DNA of 64,000 nt from a bacterium (GTDB lineage Bacteria > Electryoneota > Electryoneia > Electryoneales > Electryoneaceae), in assembly GCA_020444265.1 (NCBI GenBank), contig JAHLLH010000001.1, positions 434,001-498,000 on the forward strand, in the 5' to 3' direction. The notes under the pieces were generated by a model. That model made no database searches and was not told where the DNA came from. It saw nothing but the letters and a program-made list of their open reading frames with translations. Both the position numbers and the translations under genes were made by a program. Positions 1 to 8,860 of this stretch are shown here, piece after piece (positions within the stretch are counted from its first letter, which is position 1; each line of letters starts with the position of its first letter).

Positions 1-931
1 GAAACAATCCAAGCAGCCCTTGGGGTAACACCTGCGATGCCAACAAGGGGAAAGAAAGCATTGGATCAGAATCCGGGGCGAGGACAGCCCTTGCATATAG
101 GCCACTGAAAGTGGTTAAAAAATCGAACACACCCCAGAAGAGGATCGAGATCAGAATGCCGGATCGTGCCACCTTCGCGCTCTTTGCCGCGTAACAGCGC
201 TGGTAAAAGCTCGGTTCAACCAAGGTGGCCATCGCGATGACGTACCAGACGAGAATCGATCCGACAGGCATACCGCCGTTCCAACTCAGATGTTCTGTGG
301 GCAGGTTCGCCTGGAGAAAGTCGAACCCACCATACTTGTTTGCTGTGAGCACCAACAGGAGGATGAAACTGGTGTACATCAGGATGAACTGCACGAGGTC
401 GGTACGGATCACAGAACGGAAGCCACCAAAGGCAACGTAGACCGTAGAAAAAAGTGTTCCGACAATCACCCACAAGGCCAGCGATCCGCCGAGGAAAGCT
501 TGCAGCAGCACGCCAATCATCAAGACATACGCCGCTGGGACCGTCATGATGAAAACCATGCCTGCACCAATCAACGCCGGCCCGCGTCCAAACTTCTTCT
601 CAAGCTGGTCCGGGATGGAGAGGACCATCTCGTTGCGGGCACGTTTCGCCAGAAGCAGGGCGAACAGTCCAGCCGCGAGGTAGTATGGAACGCCAAAAAC
701 CAGCCAATTGCTAATGCCGTAGGAAAAGGAATACTCACCCACACCGAGAATGCCGCCATACCAGGTGGAGACGAGGGTTGCTACGAAGGCGGGGACAGTC
801 AACGACCGCCCCGCCAACAGGTAGGACGACTCATCCCCTCGTGACTGGTGACGAGTGGCATAGGCTACCACCATCAGGTATACAAAATAGCCGCCCAGAA
901 TCACAAGGTCGATGGGATGAAGGTCGATCAT
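1..931 (-). CDS. Sodium:solute symporter family (SSS) protein, 3' end outside the window; candidate thiamin or thiamin-precursor importer
   Basis: The reading frame is open from the ATG at 931 to the window edge, giving about 310 N-terminal residues of an integral membrane protein. It starts MIDLHPIDLVILGGYF and contains DESSYLLAGRSLTVPAF followed by STWYGGILGVGEYSF, the layout of TM1-TM2 in SSS-family Na+/solute symporters. Several further hydrophobic helices and VAFGGFRSVIRTDLVQF (the TM5-6 region) follow. The start has an AAGGA ribosome site and lies 9 bp after the stop of the TonB receptor, so the two are probably co-transcribed behind the TPP riboswitch. Rodionov and colleagues named an SSS member, ThiV, as a riboswitch-linked candidate thiamin/HMP transporter. 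The substrate here is inferred only from the riboswitch and the receptor. The family is clear, the substrate is not. Confidence 0.85.
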   Translation of the reverse strand, partial: MIDLHPIDLVILGGYFVYLMVVAYATRHQSRGDESSYLLAGRSLTVPAFVATLVSTWYGGILGVGEYSFSYGISNWLVFGVPYYLAAGLFALLLAKRARNEMVLSIPDQLEKKFGRGPALIGAGMVFIMTVPAAYVLMIGVLLQAFLGGSLALWVIVGTLFSTVYVAFGGFRSVIRTDLVQFILMYTSFILLLVLTANKYGGFDFLQANLPTEHLSWNGGMPVGSILVWYVIAMATLVEPSFYQRCYAAKSAKVARSGILISILFWGVFDFLTTFSGLYARAVLAPDSDPMLSFPLLASQVLPQGLLGLF

Positions 932-940
932 CAAGGATCC

Positions 941-3409
941 TTAGAAACGGGCTGACAGGCCGAGGAACCAATTCCGTGTTGCCCCGACATAGTAAAAGTT
1001 TTCGCCCGCCCAGGCATCGTACCAACCAGCCGTTTCGTACTCCTCGTCCAGCAGGTTGTTCACATGAGCACTGAGGACCCATTCCTCGATCCCAATGGCG
1101 ACTGGTAGCTTGTACTGGGCCGAAACTCCAACCAGGCTGAAGGAATCAATGGATCGTTCATCGTTTTCAGTGTTGTCCAGGTATTGCCGTCCGACGAAAC
1201 GATGATCAACGAAGATCGACCACGACTTCATCACATAACCAATTCCCAGGTTAGACATAAATGAAGGGAATAGAGCGATCTTGTTGTCGCTCAAGTCGAC
1301 TTCAATGGTAGACCAATCCTCAGCCCAATCATACGTGGTATAATCGACAAGCCTGTCATCCGAAAGGGAGAGGTTCAGCCACCCTTGCAGGCCATGGGCG
1401 GGACGGTACCCACTGTTTAGCTCGATGCCCATATGGACAGACTGGTCAGCGTTGTCAGTGACTGGGGAACCGTCACGAACCCCACCAGCCGGTACAATTT
1501 CGTTCCTGAAGCTCATCCAGTAACCGTTCAGATTGATAAATAGATTCCCTTTGGTCCAGCGCGTCCCGAGTTCGAGATCGAGGACTTGTTCCGGGTCAAT
1601 GGTTGGGTCGGTCCAATCAAGTCGCTTAACCGAACCATCTGAATTTAAGACGGTATCGACCGTGGCGAAGAGGGGATCAACACCAAGGTCGTCCGGTCCG
1701 GTCCACTGATCCCAGTATTCATCATTTGTTGGGGAACGGTGGGACATGCCGAGGCTGGTGTAAAGGTTCAAGTCGCGAGTGACTTCGTAATGCAGCCCGA
1801 CCTTCGGGTTGAGGAAGAGATAATCGGCATCGAAGGTATTCAACTCAGCACCACGGAAATTCCCGGCTGGAAGTTGATCGAAGGCGTAGAATTGTGTTCG
1901 TGCTTCGATCTGACCTTCGATGGTGAGCCGGTCATCCAGATGACGAGTATGTTTCACGTAGGCACCACCGAAGAGGATGTTGCCATCGTAGCGATAGTAC
2001 CTAGTGCGTGGTTCAGCATCCTGAGGCAGGTTCTGGCCCCAGATCACGTGACCGTAATGACGTCCTTCATAATGCTGCAAGTCGCCACCGATCTGTGTGA
2101 CACTGTTTGAATGGACCCACTCAAAGCGTGGTAGCCACCCGACATGATCTTTCTCAACCACCTTCTGGTTGACAACATCCGATTCCAGGATGGTGGTTCC
2201 TGCCGGATCATCGAAATAGTGGTATCCGAAATCTACAAGATCACGGTCATCTTTGTACTGCTCGTAATAGCCATCCCCACGCACGTAGAAGAAGGTGTTT
2301 TCCATCAACATATTGTCGTTAATGCTGAATCGGTGATGGAGTTCGTACCGCGGTTGGCTGAAATCGTCAATCGTGTTATCGTAGCTGATCGGATTGTGTC
2401 TACGGTTGGTGCGGAGTGCGCTTTCAGGTGCCGCATCCCAGGCTGCATGGGTTACTTCTCGGCCACCATAGACATTAAGAGTGAGCTGGGAGCGCTCACC
2501 GTATCGAATTGCGGAGAGGAAGTAACTGTAAAGATTGACATCGGAGTTGTCACGGTAGCCATCGCTTCGAATCTGGGAGAACCGTCCATAAAAGCCGTAG
2601 GTGTTCTTGATGATTCCTGAATTGTAGGACAACCCCCATTTACGGGTTCCGAAACTGCCTGCACCCGTATTGACCGTCGTACGTGCCTCTTCGAAGCCGG
2701 GGGTTAATGTGACCAGGTTGATCGCGCCACCAAACCCACCTGAACCACTGGCGGAATAGCTAACCCCACGTTGGAGCTGTATGTCCTGCAAGTTTGCGGC
2801 GAGGTCGGGCGTATCCACCCAGTACACGGTCCCATCTTCAGGATCGTTCAACGGGATACCATTAACCGTTACCCCAAGGCGCTTCTGGTCAAAGCCACGG
2901 ACTTTCATGTAGCTGTAGCCGATATCATTGCCCGATTCCGAATAGGAATAGACACTGGGCAGCATCTCGAGCATCGGCGGGATGTCTTGCGCGTAGTACT
3001 GCTGGCGAATTTCTTCACCGGTCAGGTTGGTAAAGGAGGCAGGGGTTTCATCCTCTCGCGCACGATCTGCGGTGTAGACCACCTCTTCGACGGATAACAG
3101 GATCGGCTGAAGGGTGAAACGGACATTGTTCAAACGCTGCTCAAGACTGATGCGCTTCTTTTCTACTCGATACCCGACATAGCTAGCCGAAATCAGGACC
3201 CTATCACCTTCAGAAAGGTTCTGAATGATGAAGTACCCGGCAGTATCAGTGACTGCTCCACGCTCTTGGGTCTCAACCAGCACATTAGCACCTTCGAGTG
3301 GTTGTCCTGTATTTCTGTCGAGAACAATCCCCTCAAGGCTGGTCGCGTGAGCCGAAAAAGAAAAGACGAGTAAAACGTTGAAGACTGTCAGGCGTGATGC
3401 AACTTTCAT
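941..3409 (-). CDS. TonB-dependent outer-membrane receptor under a TPP riboswitch
   Basis: The 822-residue protein is a TonB-dependent receptor that moves a ligand across the outer membrane using TonB energy. A signal peptide (about 1-22) is followed by a carboxypeptidase-regulatory-like domain (about 24-105, LEGIVLDRNTGQPLEGANV). A plug domain follows at about 115-235 (IPPMLEMLPSVYSYSESG, VRGFDQKRLGVTVNGIPL, LQDIQLQRGVSYSASG). A 22-strand-type barrel ends in the aromatic C-terminus LGLSARF. The N-terminal domain is typical of FCB-group receptors. The leader carries a TPP riboswitch, and an SSS symporter follows within 9 bp. This matches the known pattern of TPP-regulated outer-membrane receptors in Bacteroidetes, so thiamin or a precursor is the likely ligand. 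The ligand itself cannot be read from the sequence. Confidence 0.93.
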   Translation of the reverse strand: MKVASRLTVFNVLLVFSFSAHATSLEGIVLDRNTGQPLEGANVLVETQERGAVTDTAGYFIIQNLSEGDRVLISASYVGYRVEKKRISLEQRLNNVRFTLQPILLSVEEVVYTADRAREDETPASFTNLTGEEIRQQYYAQDIPPMLEMLPSVYSYSESGNDIGYSYMKVRGFDQKRLGVTVNGIPLNDPEDGTVYWVDTPDLAANLQDIQLQRGVSYSASGSGGFGGAINLVTLTPGFEEARTTVNTGAGSFGTRKWGLSYNSGIIKNTYGFYGRFSQIRSDGYRDNSDVNLYSYFLSAIRYGERSQLTLNVYGGREVTHAAWDAAPESALRTNRRHNPISYDNTIDDFSQPRYELHHRFSINDNMLMENTFFYVRGDGYYEQYKDDRDLVDFGYHYFDDPAGTTILESDVVNQKVVEKDHVGWLPRFEWVHSNSVTQIGGDLQHYEGRHYGHVIWGQNLPQDAEPRTRYYRYDGNILFGGAYVKHTRHLDDRLTIEGQIEARTQFYAFDQLPAGNFRGAELNTFDADYLFLNPKVGLHYEVTRDLNLYTSLGMSHRSPTNDEYWDQWTGPDDLGVDPLFATVDTVLNSDGSVKRLDWTDPTIDPEQVLDLELGTRWTKGNLFINLNGYWMSFRNEIVPAGGVRDGSPVTDNADQSVHMGIELNSGYRPAHGLQGWLNLSLSDDRLVDYTTYDWAEDWSTIEVDLSDNKIALFPSFMSNLGIGYVMKSWSIFVDHRFVGRQYLDNTENDERSIDSFSLVGVSAQYKLPVAIGIEEWVLSAHVNNLLDEEYETAGWYDAWAGENFYYVGATRNWFLGLSARF

Positions 3410-3527
3410 GATCCCACTCCTCGTTGGACGTCTACGGATTCACCGTGCAAGGATGTGGGTAATGCGGCTGGAGAAGGACAGAAACGCGCCCATTTCGTGG
3501 ACGCGGCGAGATGTGACTCTCAACTAC

Positions 3528-3622
3528 ACTGCCGCGCTCTTCCTACGCCGGAATTACCCGGTTCAGGTTCCACGGGTGTGCTCTCAGGTCTGCTAATCTG
3601 CGGACCACCCCGGAACGGCTGC
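3528..3622 (-). promoter_or_regulatory. TPP (THI-box) riboswitch
   Basis: On the minus strand the leader contains, in order, CCGGGGTGGTCC, ACCTGAGAGCACACCCG, GAACCTGAACCGGGTAA and TTCCGGCGTAGGAAG. These correspond to the conserved THI-box segments GGGGTGCC, CTGAGA, ACCC, GAACCTGATCTGG and the GCGTAGGGA closing segment. A TTCC/GGAA pairing closes P1. The aptamer ends about 120 nt before the ATG of the TonB receptor. The segment just after it can form a CGCGGC/GCCGCG stem that might be part of the expression platform. TPP binding would be expected to lower expression of the receptor and symporter. Confidence 0.95.
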
Positions 3623-3650
3623 ACGCAAGGTACATGAGGTTGGCATATGA

Positions 3651-3687
3651 ATCAAGGGCAACCTCTATCTACGAAGTTGCCCTTGAT
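3651..3687 (-). terminator. Perfect 12-bp inverted repeat after fahA, likely transcription end
   Basis: ATCAAGGGCAAC (3651-3662) and GTTGCCCTTGAT (3676-3687) are perfectly complementary around a 13-nt loop. The hairpin lies between the fahA stop at 3711 and the TPP aptamer. No clear T-run follows on the minus strand, so terminator activity is inferred from position and stem stability. Confidence 0.5.
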
Positions 3688-3710
3688 GGTACTCGATGAA
3701 TAGTAACGGT

Positions 3711-4982
3711 TTATACCCCTTTGGACGGCAACAGTTTCGCAGCTACTTCACCGAACCCAATCCTCACGCCATCCCGTTCGCAGAAACCGCGAAGAAAGAC
3801 GGTGTCCCCATCCTGTATGAATTTCCTCGTTTCACCCCCAGGTAGTTCAACTGGTTCAGTTCCGCGCCAGGAAAGTTCGAGCATACTACCACGCTCTTCC
3901 TTTTCAGGACCACTGATTGTACCAGACGCGAGCAAATCACCCGTTTGCAGGTTACAACCGGTGATTGTGTGGTGAGCGACATGTTGGGAAGGGGTCCAAT
4001 AAAGGTGGTGGTAGTTGGAACGCGCGATGCGATGTGGTTCGTCCATTGTCTCGCTCTGTATGAGAACGTCTAACTTGATATCCAGCGTCCAATGATCCTG
4101 CGCCTTCAGGTAGGAGAAGGGCTCGGGGTCCTGATCTGGTCCAGGAACTCGGAAGGGCCTCAGTGCATCCATGGTCACCACCCATGGAGAAATGGACGTA
4201 GCGAAGTTTTTTGCGTTAAAGGGTCCAAGTGGCTGGTATTCCCAAGTCTGGATATCACGTGCAGACCAATCATTGACGAGGACGAATCCAAAGATGTGCT
4301 TCTCCGCTTCGTCCACATTGACAGGATTACCGAGTGTATTCGAGGTGCCGATGAAGAAACCCATCTCGAGTTCGAAATCAAAGAGCTTGCAAGGTCCAAA
4401 CTGGGGGACTTGTGCATCCTTCGGTTTGGTCTGACCGATGGGACGGTGGATATCCTGGCCGCTCAGAATGACCGAGCTGGCACGTCCATGGTAGGCGATG
4501 GGGACGTGCAAATAGTTGGGCATCAGGGCATTGTCCGCCCCTCGAAACATCGTGCCGACATTAAATGCATGGTGCTTGGAGGAGTAAAAATCGGTGTAGT
4601 CCCCAATTCGCACTGGCAGATGCATCACCACATCACTTTGTGCGTAGAAAGCGCGTGCCCGCAGGTCGCGATTGTCACGCAGGGTTGGTGTATCGTTGGC
4701 AAGCAAGTCTTGGAGTCTTTTTCGTACCGATGCCCATGCTTCGTGGCCCAATTCCATGAATGCATTCAGTGTCGGCTGGTCAAACACTCGTACGGAAGGC
4801 AGCTTGGTTCCTTCCAGCAGACCTTCTGCTTCGAGGACGGCCATGTCGAGCACCTGGTCGCCAAGGGCAACGCCCACTCGCGGTGCTTTGTCGGGAGTGG
4901 GGGAGAAGACACCGTACGGTAAATTTTCCAACGGAAAGTCCGACTGATCGGAAATGGGAATAAATGATTGACGCTTGGTCAT
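3711..4982 (-). CDS. fahA: Fumarylacetoacetase
   Basis: This 423-residue protein matches fumarylacetoacetase, which hydrolyses fumarylacetoacetate to fumarate and acetoacetate at the end of tyrosine/homogentisate breakdown. Its length equals that of the eukaryotic and bacterial FAH family. The N-terminal SH3-like part contains LPYGVFSP. The catalytic domain has DYTDFYSSKHHAFNVG, with D131 as a metal ligand and H137/H138 in the catalytic position. It continues with MFRGADNALMPNYLHVPIAYHGR, FELEMGFFIG (metal-binding Glu residues) and LVNDWSARDIQTWEY. It is translated ahead of an unrecognised gene on the same strand only in the sense of strand order: that gene (4999-5991) lies 16 bp upstream. 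No homogentisate dioxygenase or maleylacetoacetate isomerase is in the window. Confidence 0.95.
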   Translation of the reverse strand: MTKRQSFIPISDQSDFPLENLPYGVFSPTPDKAPRVGVALGDQVLDMAVLEAEGLLEGTKLPSVRVFDQPTLNAFMELGHEAWASVRKRLQDLLANDTPTLRDNRDLRARAFYAQSDVVMHLPVRIGDYTDFYSSKHHAFNVGTMFRGADNALMPNYLHVPIAYHGRASSVILSGQDIHRPIGQTKPKDAQVPQFGPCKLFDFELEMGFFIGTSNTLGNPVNVDEAEKHIFGFVLVNDWSARDIQTWEYQPLGPFNAKNFATSISPWVVTMDALRPFRVPGPDQDPEPFSYLKAQDHWTLDIKLDVLIQSETMDEPHRIARSNYHHLYWTPSQHVAHHTITGCNLQTGDLLASGTISGPEKEERGSMLELSWRGTEPVELPGGETRKFIQDGDTVFLRGFCERDGVRIGFGEVAAKLLPSKGV

Positions 4983-4998
4983 GTGAATCCTCTATCGT

Positions 4999-5991
4999 CT
5001 ATGTCCGTGGCAGCAGGTTCAGGTCCTGCATGTCCTCACGAGGTTCATCGAAACTGCAACTACCGTAAGAAATCATGGCTTGCTGTCGTTCTGCTTCAAA
5101 CGCATGGAGCGGAACACTCCATGCCTTGTAACCGATCTGATCTTCTTCAAACAAGAAGGCGGCTGCATTGGACTCCGAGATGATTGTTGTCAGTTCGTCG
5201 ACCGAAAGTTGATGTCGTCTGGCGAGGATACCTGCGATGAATAGATTGACAAAGCCATGCATCCAACCGCCGTACTCTTCACGGAAATGACGGATCGGAT
5301 GATGTAGGCCAGCTGTTGCTTTGAAGGGGAGGTCGTGCTGAGCTGCAAGGTAAAGAAATGACGCTACAACCTCAGGAGATGGAACATCAGCAGGATCGAC
5401 ACCACCGCACCGCAGCTTCAAACCTGCTTCCGGGTGGGCAGGGTTGCGCTGAGCGTTGAACCTCTCCAGGGCTGCAGCGCCACGCTTGCTATCTGTCGCC
5501 CAGTTTCCCTGCCAGCTTATCTCGTAGAATATCTGAAGGTGCGACAAACCTCGTTCTGCTTTGCTCCTGTCAACCCATGCGAGCAACGCTTCCAGATCCC
5601 CATCATCCTGTGTGTCTTCGACCGGCAGCCGGACTTCAAAGAGATCGGGTGAGACCAGATAGTCCAGTTCCAGCTTAAAACTGCGAATCTTCTCCAGGTC
5701 CTGCACAATATGAGCTTCAAAGGATTCGACTGTTTCGGATGGTTTGCCGGTAACGGAAAAGTGGAAAGGTTTGTTCTTCTCGAACAAGGAAGCATAAGTG
5801 TTCAGTTCCATCAGACGAGATGCCGGGATGATGAATTTGGAAAGCATCCACCGATCATCCGAATCTAGAAAAGAGGCGAAGTTTTTAATCGCCGTGTCCA
5901 GGTCGAGCTTCGCAGGTGGAAACAACCCTGCGTAGTCGATCAGTCCATGCATCAGGGCAGAGACGGTTGGGCGTGGGGCGGCTGCTGACAT
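4999..5991 (-). CDS. Conserved-looking protein of unknown function, upstream partner of fahA
   Basis: The predicted product is about 330 residues and soluble, with no signal peptide or membrane helix. I chose the ATG at 5991, behind AGAGG, because the open frame further upstream (to 6228) reads as low-quality sequence. Visible landmarks are LIDYAGLFPPAKLDLDTAI near the N-terminus, LKLRCGGVDPADVPSPEVV in the middle and KATAGLHHPIRHF near residue 245. The LRCGG and KATAGLHH segments, with a preceding strand, look like the phosphate-binding end of a TIM barrel, but this is an impression only. I recognise no named family. The stop is 16 bp before fahA, so the two are probably one operon and the protein may act near aromatic-acid breakdown. 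Confidence 0.75.
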   Translation of the reverse strand: MSAAAPRPTVSALMHGLIDYAGLFPPAKLDLDTAIKNFASFLDSDDRWMLSKFIIPASRLMELNTYASLFEKNKPFHFSVTGKPSETVESFEAHIVQDLEKIRSFKLELDYLVSPDLFEVRLPVEDTQDDGDLEALLAWVDRSKAERGLSHLQIFYEISWQGNWATDSKRGAAALERFNAQRNPAHPEAGLKLRCGGVDPADVPSPEVVASFLYLAAQHDLPFKATAGLHHPIRHFREEYGGWMHGFVNLFIAGILARRHQLSVDELTTIISESNAAAFLFEEDQIGYKAWSVPLHAFEAERQQAMISYGSCSFDEPREDMQDLNLLPRT

Positions 5992-6516
5992 TCGAGCCTC
6001 TGTTTGCTTTCTTCCAAAGATTCGGTCATCCGAACAAGCGGAAAATATTCGGAATGCGTGGTGTATGCAATGGGAGAAGCTGATGATGGACGGTACTGCG
6101 GGTCTTGATTGTCTGGCGTGACTCGTCAGGTACAGGTGTGGGATTCCTGCCACGTAACAATTCTGATTAGAAAATTCAGACTCAGGTCGTGGTCGTCTGA
6201 GAGGGTACCCATTGGGAGCAAGGAGCACGACTCATGCAGGATTAAAGAGCATTACAAATCGTTATTATTGCATGATATCCAGTAGCTTCTGCGGGTTAAC
6301 CTCGTTGGATCAAGAGGAATTCAGGGCACTTTCTGGTCCCTCCAGAAAAACTGGCAACGTTCTTGCAAATACCGATAGACGAGTGATTGGACCAAGGTCG
6401 TTAACAGGACAAAACGAAATGCTGTTATCCAGACCGGTCCTCTTTGAAGCTTGGCACAGGCGATTGAAGGACCTATTTTCTGTCTGTCCAGAGCTGATTG
6501 CACAGGAGGTGCAACG
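5992..6516. other. Divergent intergenic region, no gene seen
   Basis: About 525 bp separate the minus-strand fahA operon from the plus-strand LPP20-like gene. Open frames here (6212-6520 plus, 6310-6690 minus) have no ribosome site and no family resemblance. Promoters for both directions are expected, but I cannot place them. Confidence 0.5.
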
Positions 6517-7329
6517 ATGAAGCGCAAACTGGTGATCCTTATCGCGATAGTCGCCCTTGTAGGTGGAAGCAATGTTTCTGCTGAGGTGACTGAATCCTAC
6601 GGTGCCAATGGCGCTGTTGACTGGTCTGAACGGACCGTCCAGGCGAAAGGGATCGCTGTGCAGGGTGGGGTAGGTGGACGAGCCGGACAAATCCGTGCCG
6701 CCGAACTCGATGCTCTGCGCCAGATTCTCGAGACCGTGAAAGGGATGCGGATCTCAAGTGAAACCACCGTGGAAAACTTCATGCTTTCCTCGGATGTGAT
6801 ACGGACTCGAGTAGAAGGAGTCGCCCGCAATTTCCGTCGCGTCGGCGATCCTGTCTACATGAATGATGGCAGTATCGAGGTAACAGTTGAAATGGACCTG
6901 ACCGGTCCGGGCCGTTTCTTCGATGTGATCATTCCGAGCCAGATAGGTGGCGGTAGCCCGGTCTACACCAGCCCAATGAGTGATGCGCGTGCCTTCACTG
7001 GCCTCGTGATTGATGCTCGTGGCTTGGGCCTGCGTCCTGCGATTACACCTCGTGTATTCGATGAGACAGGCCGTGAAATTTACGGCAGCCGTTATGTTTC
7101 GCGTGACTGGGCGATCCAGTACGGTATGGCTGGCTACGCGAAAACCATTGATCAGGCGAAGTCCAATGATCGTGTCGGAGACCGTCCCATGGTCATCGAA
7201 GCGGTCAAGGCGACCGGCGCCAATAGGACGGACCTTGTGATCCGTGATGTGGATGCACACATGCTGCACGCCGTCTCGGCGAACTTCTCTTTCTTGCAGC
7301 AGTGCCGTGTGATCATACTTGTAGACTGA
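6517..7329 (+). CDS. Exported LPP20-like protein
   Basis: The product is 270 residues starting at the ATG at 6517, 7 bp after a strong AGGAGGT site. A signal peptide (MKRKLVILIAIVALVGGSNVSA) precedes a domain with QAKGIAVQGGVGGRAGQIRA, ELDALRQILETVKGMRI and SSDVIRTRVEGVARNFRR. The 'RAAxxDAxRxLxExVxGxxI...SDxIxxxVxG' layout is that of LPP20-type exported proteins and the related N-terminal domain of the flagellar protein FlgT. There is no lipobox cysteine, so it is likely periplasmic. It lies just before a lipoprotein gene with SLH repeats, so the two probably share a cell-envelope role. The precise function is unknown. Confidence 0.8.
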   Translation: MKRKLVILIAIVALVGGSNVSAEVTESYGANGAVDWSERTVQAKGIAVQGGVGGRAGQIRAAELDALRQILETVKGMRISSETTVENFMLSSDVIRTRVEGVARNFRRVGDPVYMNDGSIEVTVEMDLTGPGRFFDVIIPSQIGGGSPVYTSPMSDARAFTGLVIDARGLGLRPAITPRVFDETGREIYGSRYVSRDWAIQYGMAGYAKTIDQAKSNDRVGDRPMVIEAVKATGANRTDLVIRDVDAHMLHAVSANFSFLQQCRVIILVD

Positions 7330-7342
7330 CGTGAGGCAACTG

Positions 7343-8488
7343 ATGAATAGCAAACGTCTGCTTCCCCTGATTCTTCTGGTCGCTCTGGCCATTGGCTGCG
7401 GCCCGAAGCCGGAAACACGGCAATCGGTTCTGGATACGCCTGACTACCATGTCTCTCAGGGGATGAAGTTATTGGATCGCGGTCAGATCGATGATGCCGA
7501 ATCCTCCTTCCAGCGTGCGATGGCGCTTGATCGCGACTATGCCGAAGCCTACAGCGGTATGGCTCTTGTACAGGCTGAATGGGGCAACTGGGAAGAAGCG
7601 CGTGACATGGCCGACGAAGGTGTCGCCCGTGATAAAAAAGATCCAATCACTTGGGCGGTTCGTGGCCGTGTAAAAAGCCTCCAGATGGAAGATGATGATT
7701 GGCTCAAGCGTGCAGATCGTGACTTTTACCGGGCTACTGACCTCGATCCGGACAACGATCTTGTCTACTACTGGTGGGGGATGGCACAGGCACAGGGATA
7801 CAATTTCCGTGAAGCGTCCGACTACCTGACCCGTGCTATTGAGTTGAATGGCGAGTGGTCAAAGGAAGCAGATAACGAGCTTGAGCGGATTCAGAAGATT
7901 CTGCGCGCTGCGCCCGGAACCCGTGTCGGCAGCCGTATCGCCCTGCTGAACAAGATTGATCGTGCCGATCTCGCCGTCCTCTTCATGGAAGAGCTGAAGC
8001 TGGCGGAAGTGATCGACCGGACCCGTCCGAAAACCCCGGACACCGGTTTCGCACCGCCAAAGGATCCGACAAATGCTTACGCTGATGTAAGTAAGCAGTT
8101 TACGCTTCCCGATGATGTGCGCGACCACTATGCTCGTACCTGGATTCGCCAGATCATCGAGCTGGGTGTGATGGAAGTCAGTCCGGACAACAAGTTTTAT
8201 CCGGATGCGCAGGTGACCCGTGCTGAGTTCGCCTTGTTCCTGCAAAACATCCTGGTCGACGTGATGCACGACCCCAGCCTGGCAACACGCTACATTGGGG
8301 AGTCCCCCTCACGCTTCAGCGATATGCGCAGCGGTATGGCGACGTATAACGCCGCCGCCCTCTGTGTGGATCGTGGCATCATGGACCCCCGTCTGGACGG
8401 CACCTTTGCGCCGACCGACCCGGTCACCGGTGCCGATGCCTTGCTGATTATCCGCGCCTTCCAGCAGCATCTGGAGTACGATTTCTGA
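7343..8488 (+). CDS. Lipoprotein with TPR repeats and C-terminal SLH-like domains
   Basis: I prefer the ATG at 7343, with GTGAGG as its ribosome site, over the in-frame GTG at 7331. The signal peptide ends in a lipobox (LAIGC), so the protein should be lipid-anchored. TPR units lie at about 45-180 (AESSFQRAMALDRDYAEAYS, YRATDLDPDNDLVYYWWGM, AIELNGEWSKEADNELE). The last 130 residues hold two SLH-like segments: WIRQIIELGVMEVSPDNKFY-PDAQVTRAEFALFL and FSDMRSGMATYNAAALCVDR-GIMDPRLDGTFAPTDPVTGAD. SLH domains usually bind cell-wall polymers. In a Gram-negative lipoprotein this suggests a bridge between membrane and peptidoglycan, by inference. It is the last gene before a strong bidirectional terminator. 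Confidence 0.85.
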   Translation: MNSKRLLPLILLVALAIGCGPKPETRQSVLDTPDYHVSQGMKLLDRGQIDDAESSFQRAMALDRDYAEAYSGMALVQAEWGNWEEARDMADEGVARDKKDPITWAVRGRVKSLQMEDDDWLKRADRDFYRATDLDPDNDLVYYWWGMAQAQGYNFREASDYLTRAIELNGEWSKEADNELERIQKILRAAPGTRVGSRIALLNKIDRADLAVLFMEELKLAEVIDRTRPKTPDTGFAPPKDPTNAYADVSKQFTLPDDVRDHYARTWIRQIIELGVMEVSPDNKFYPDAQVTRAEFALFLQNILVDVMHDPSLATRYIGESPSRFSDMRSGMATYNAAALCVDRGIMDPRLDGTFAPTDPVTGADALLIIRAFQQHLEYDF

Positions 8489-8513
8489 TCGGATTCGATA
8501 CGGAATTGAATAG

Positions 8514-8543
8514 AAAAAGGCCATGCTTTCGCATGGCCTTTTT

Positions 8544-8544
<1 letters not shown>
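8514..8544. terminator. Bidirectional intrinsic terminator between the SLH lipoprotein gene and tRNA-fMet
   Basis: GGCCATGC (8519-8526), a TTTC loop and GCATGGCC (8531-8538) form a perfect 8-bp stem. It is flanked by AAAAA on the left and TTTTTT on the right, so it can stop transcription from either side. Confidence 0.95.
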
Positions 8545-8620
<76 letters not shown>

Positions 8621-8860
8621 TCGCTTGTGCACCAATGATACACGGAACCGGGGAGGATTGTCAAGTGTTGGAATTCGGTTCGGCTCTGCTCGTAACTCCA
8701 TTACATGCAGCATTCACCTACTGTTGACGGGCATGATTACTCTCGCCGAATACGTTCATCTCTGAACCAGTAACCCGGCTCGCCCCTCCGTTGTCAGAAG
8801 AGGAGGGAGGATGTACTTTGTTTCTCTTCTCAGCCAGAAACTTTCCTTTTGGAGGCGTAC

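Noticed and set aside
290-844. Open frame of 184 codons on the plus strand
   Set aside because: It is the antisense shadow of the SSS symporter, whose minus-strand translation is a clear membrane protein.
4092-4922. 276-codon open frame on the plus strand
   Set aside because: Antisense to fumarylacetoacetase; no ribosome site and no family resemblance.
5992-6228. N-terminal extension of the unknown protein upstream of fahA
   Set aside because: The added residues have no recognisable pattern, and the ATG at 5991 has a ribosome site.
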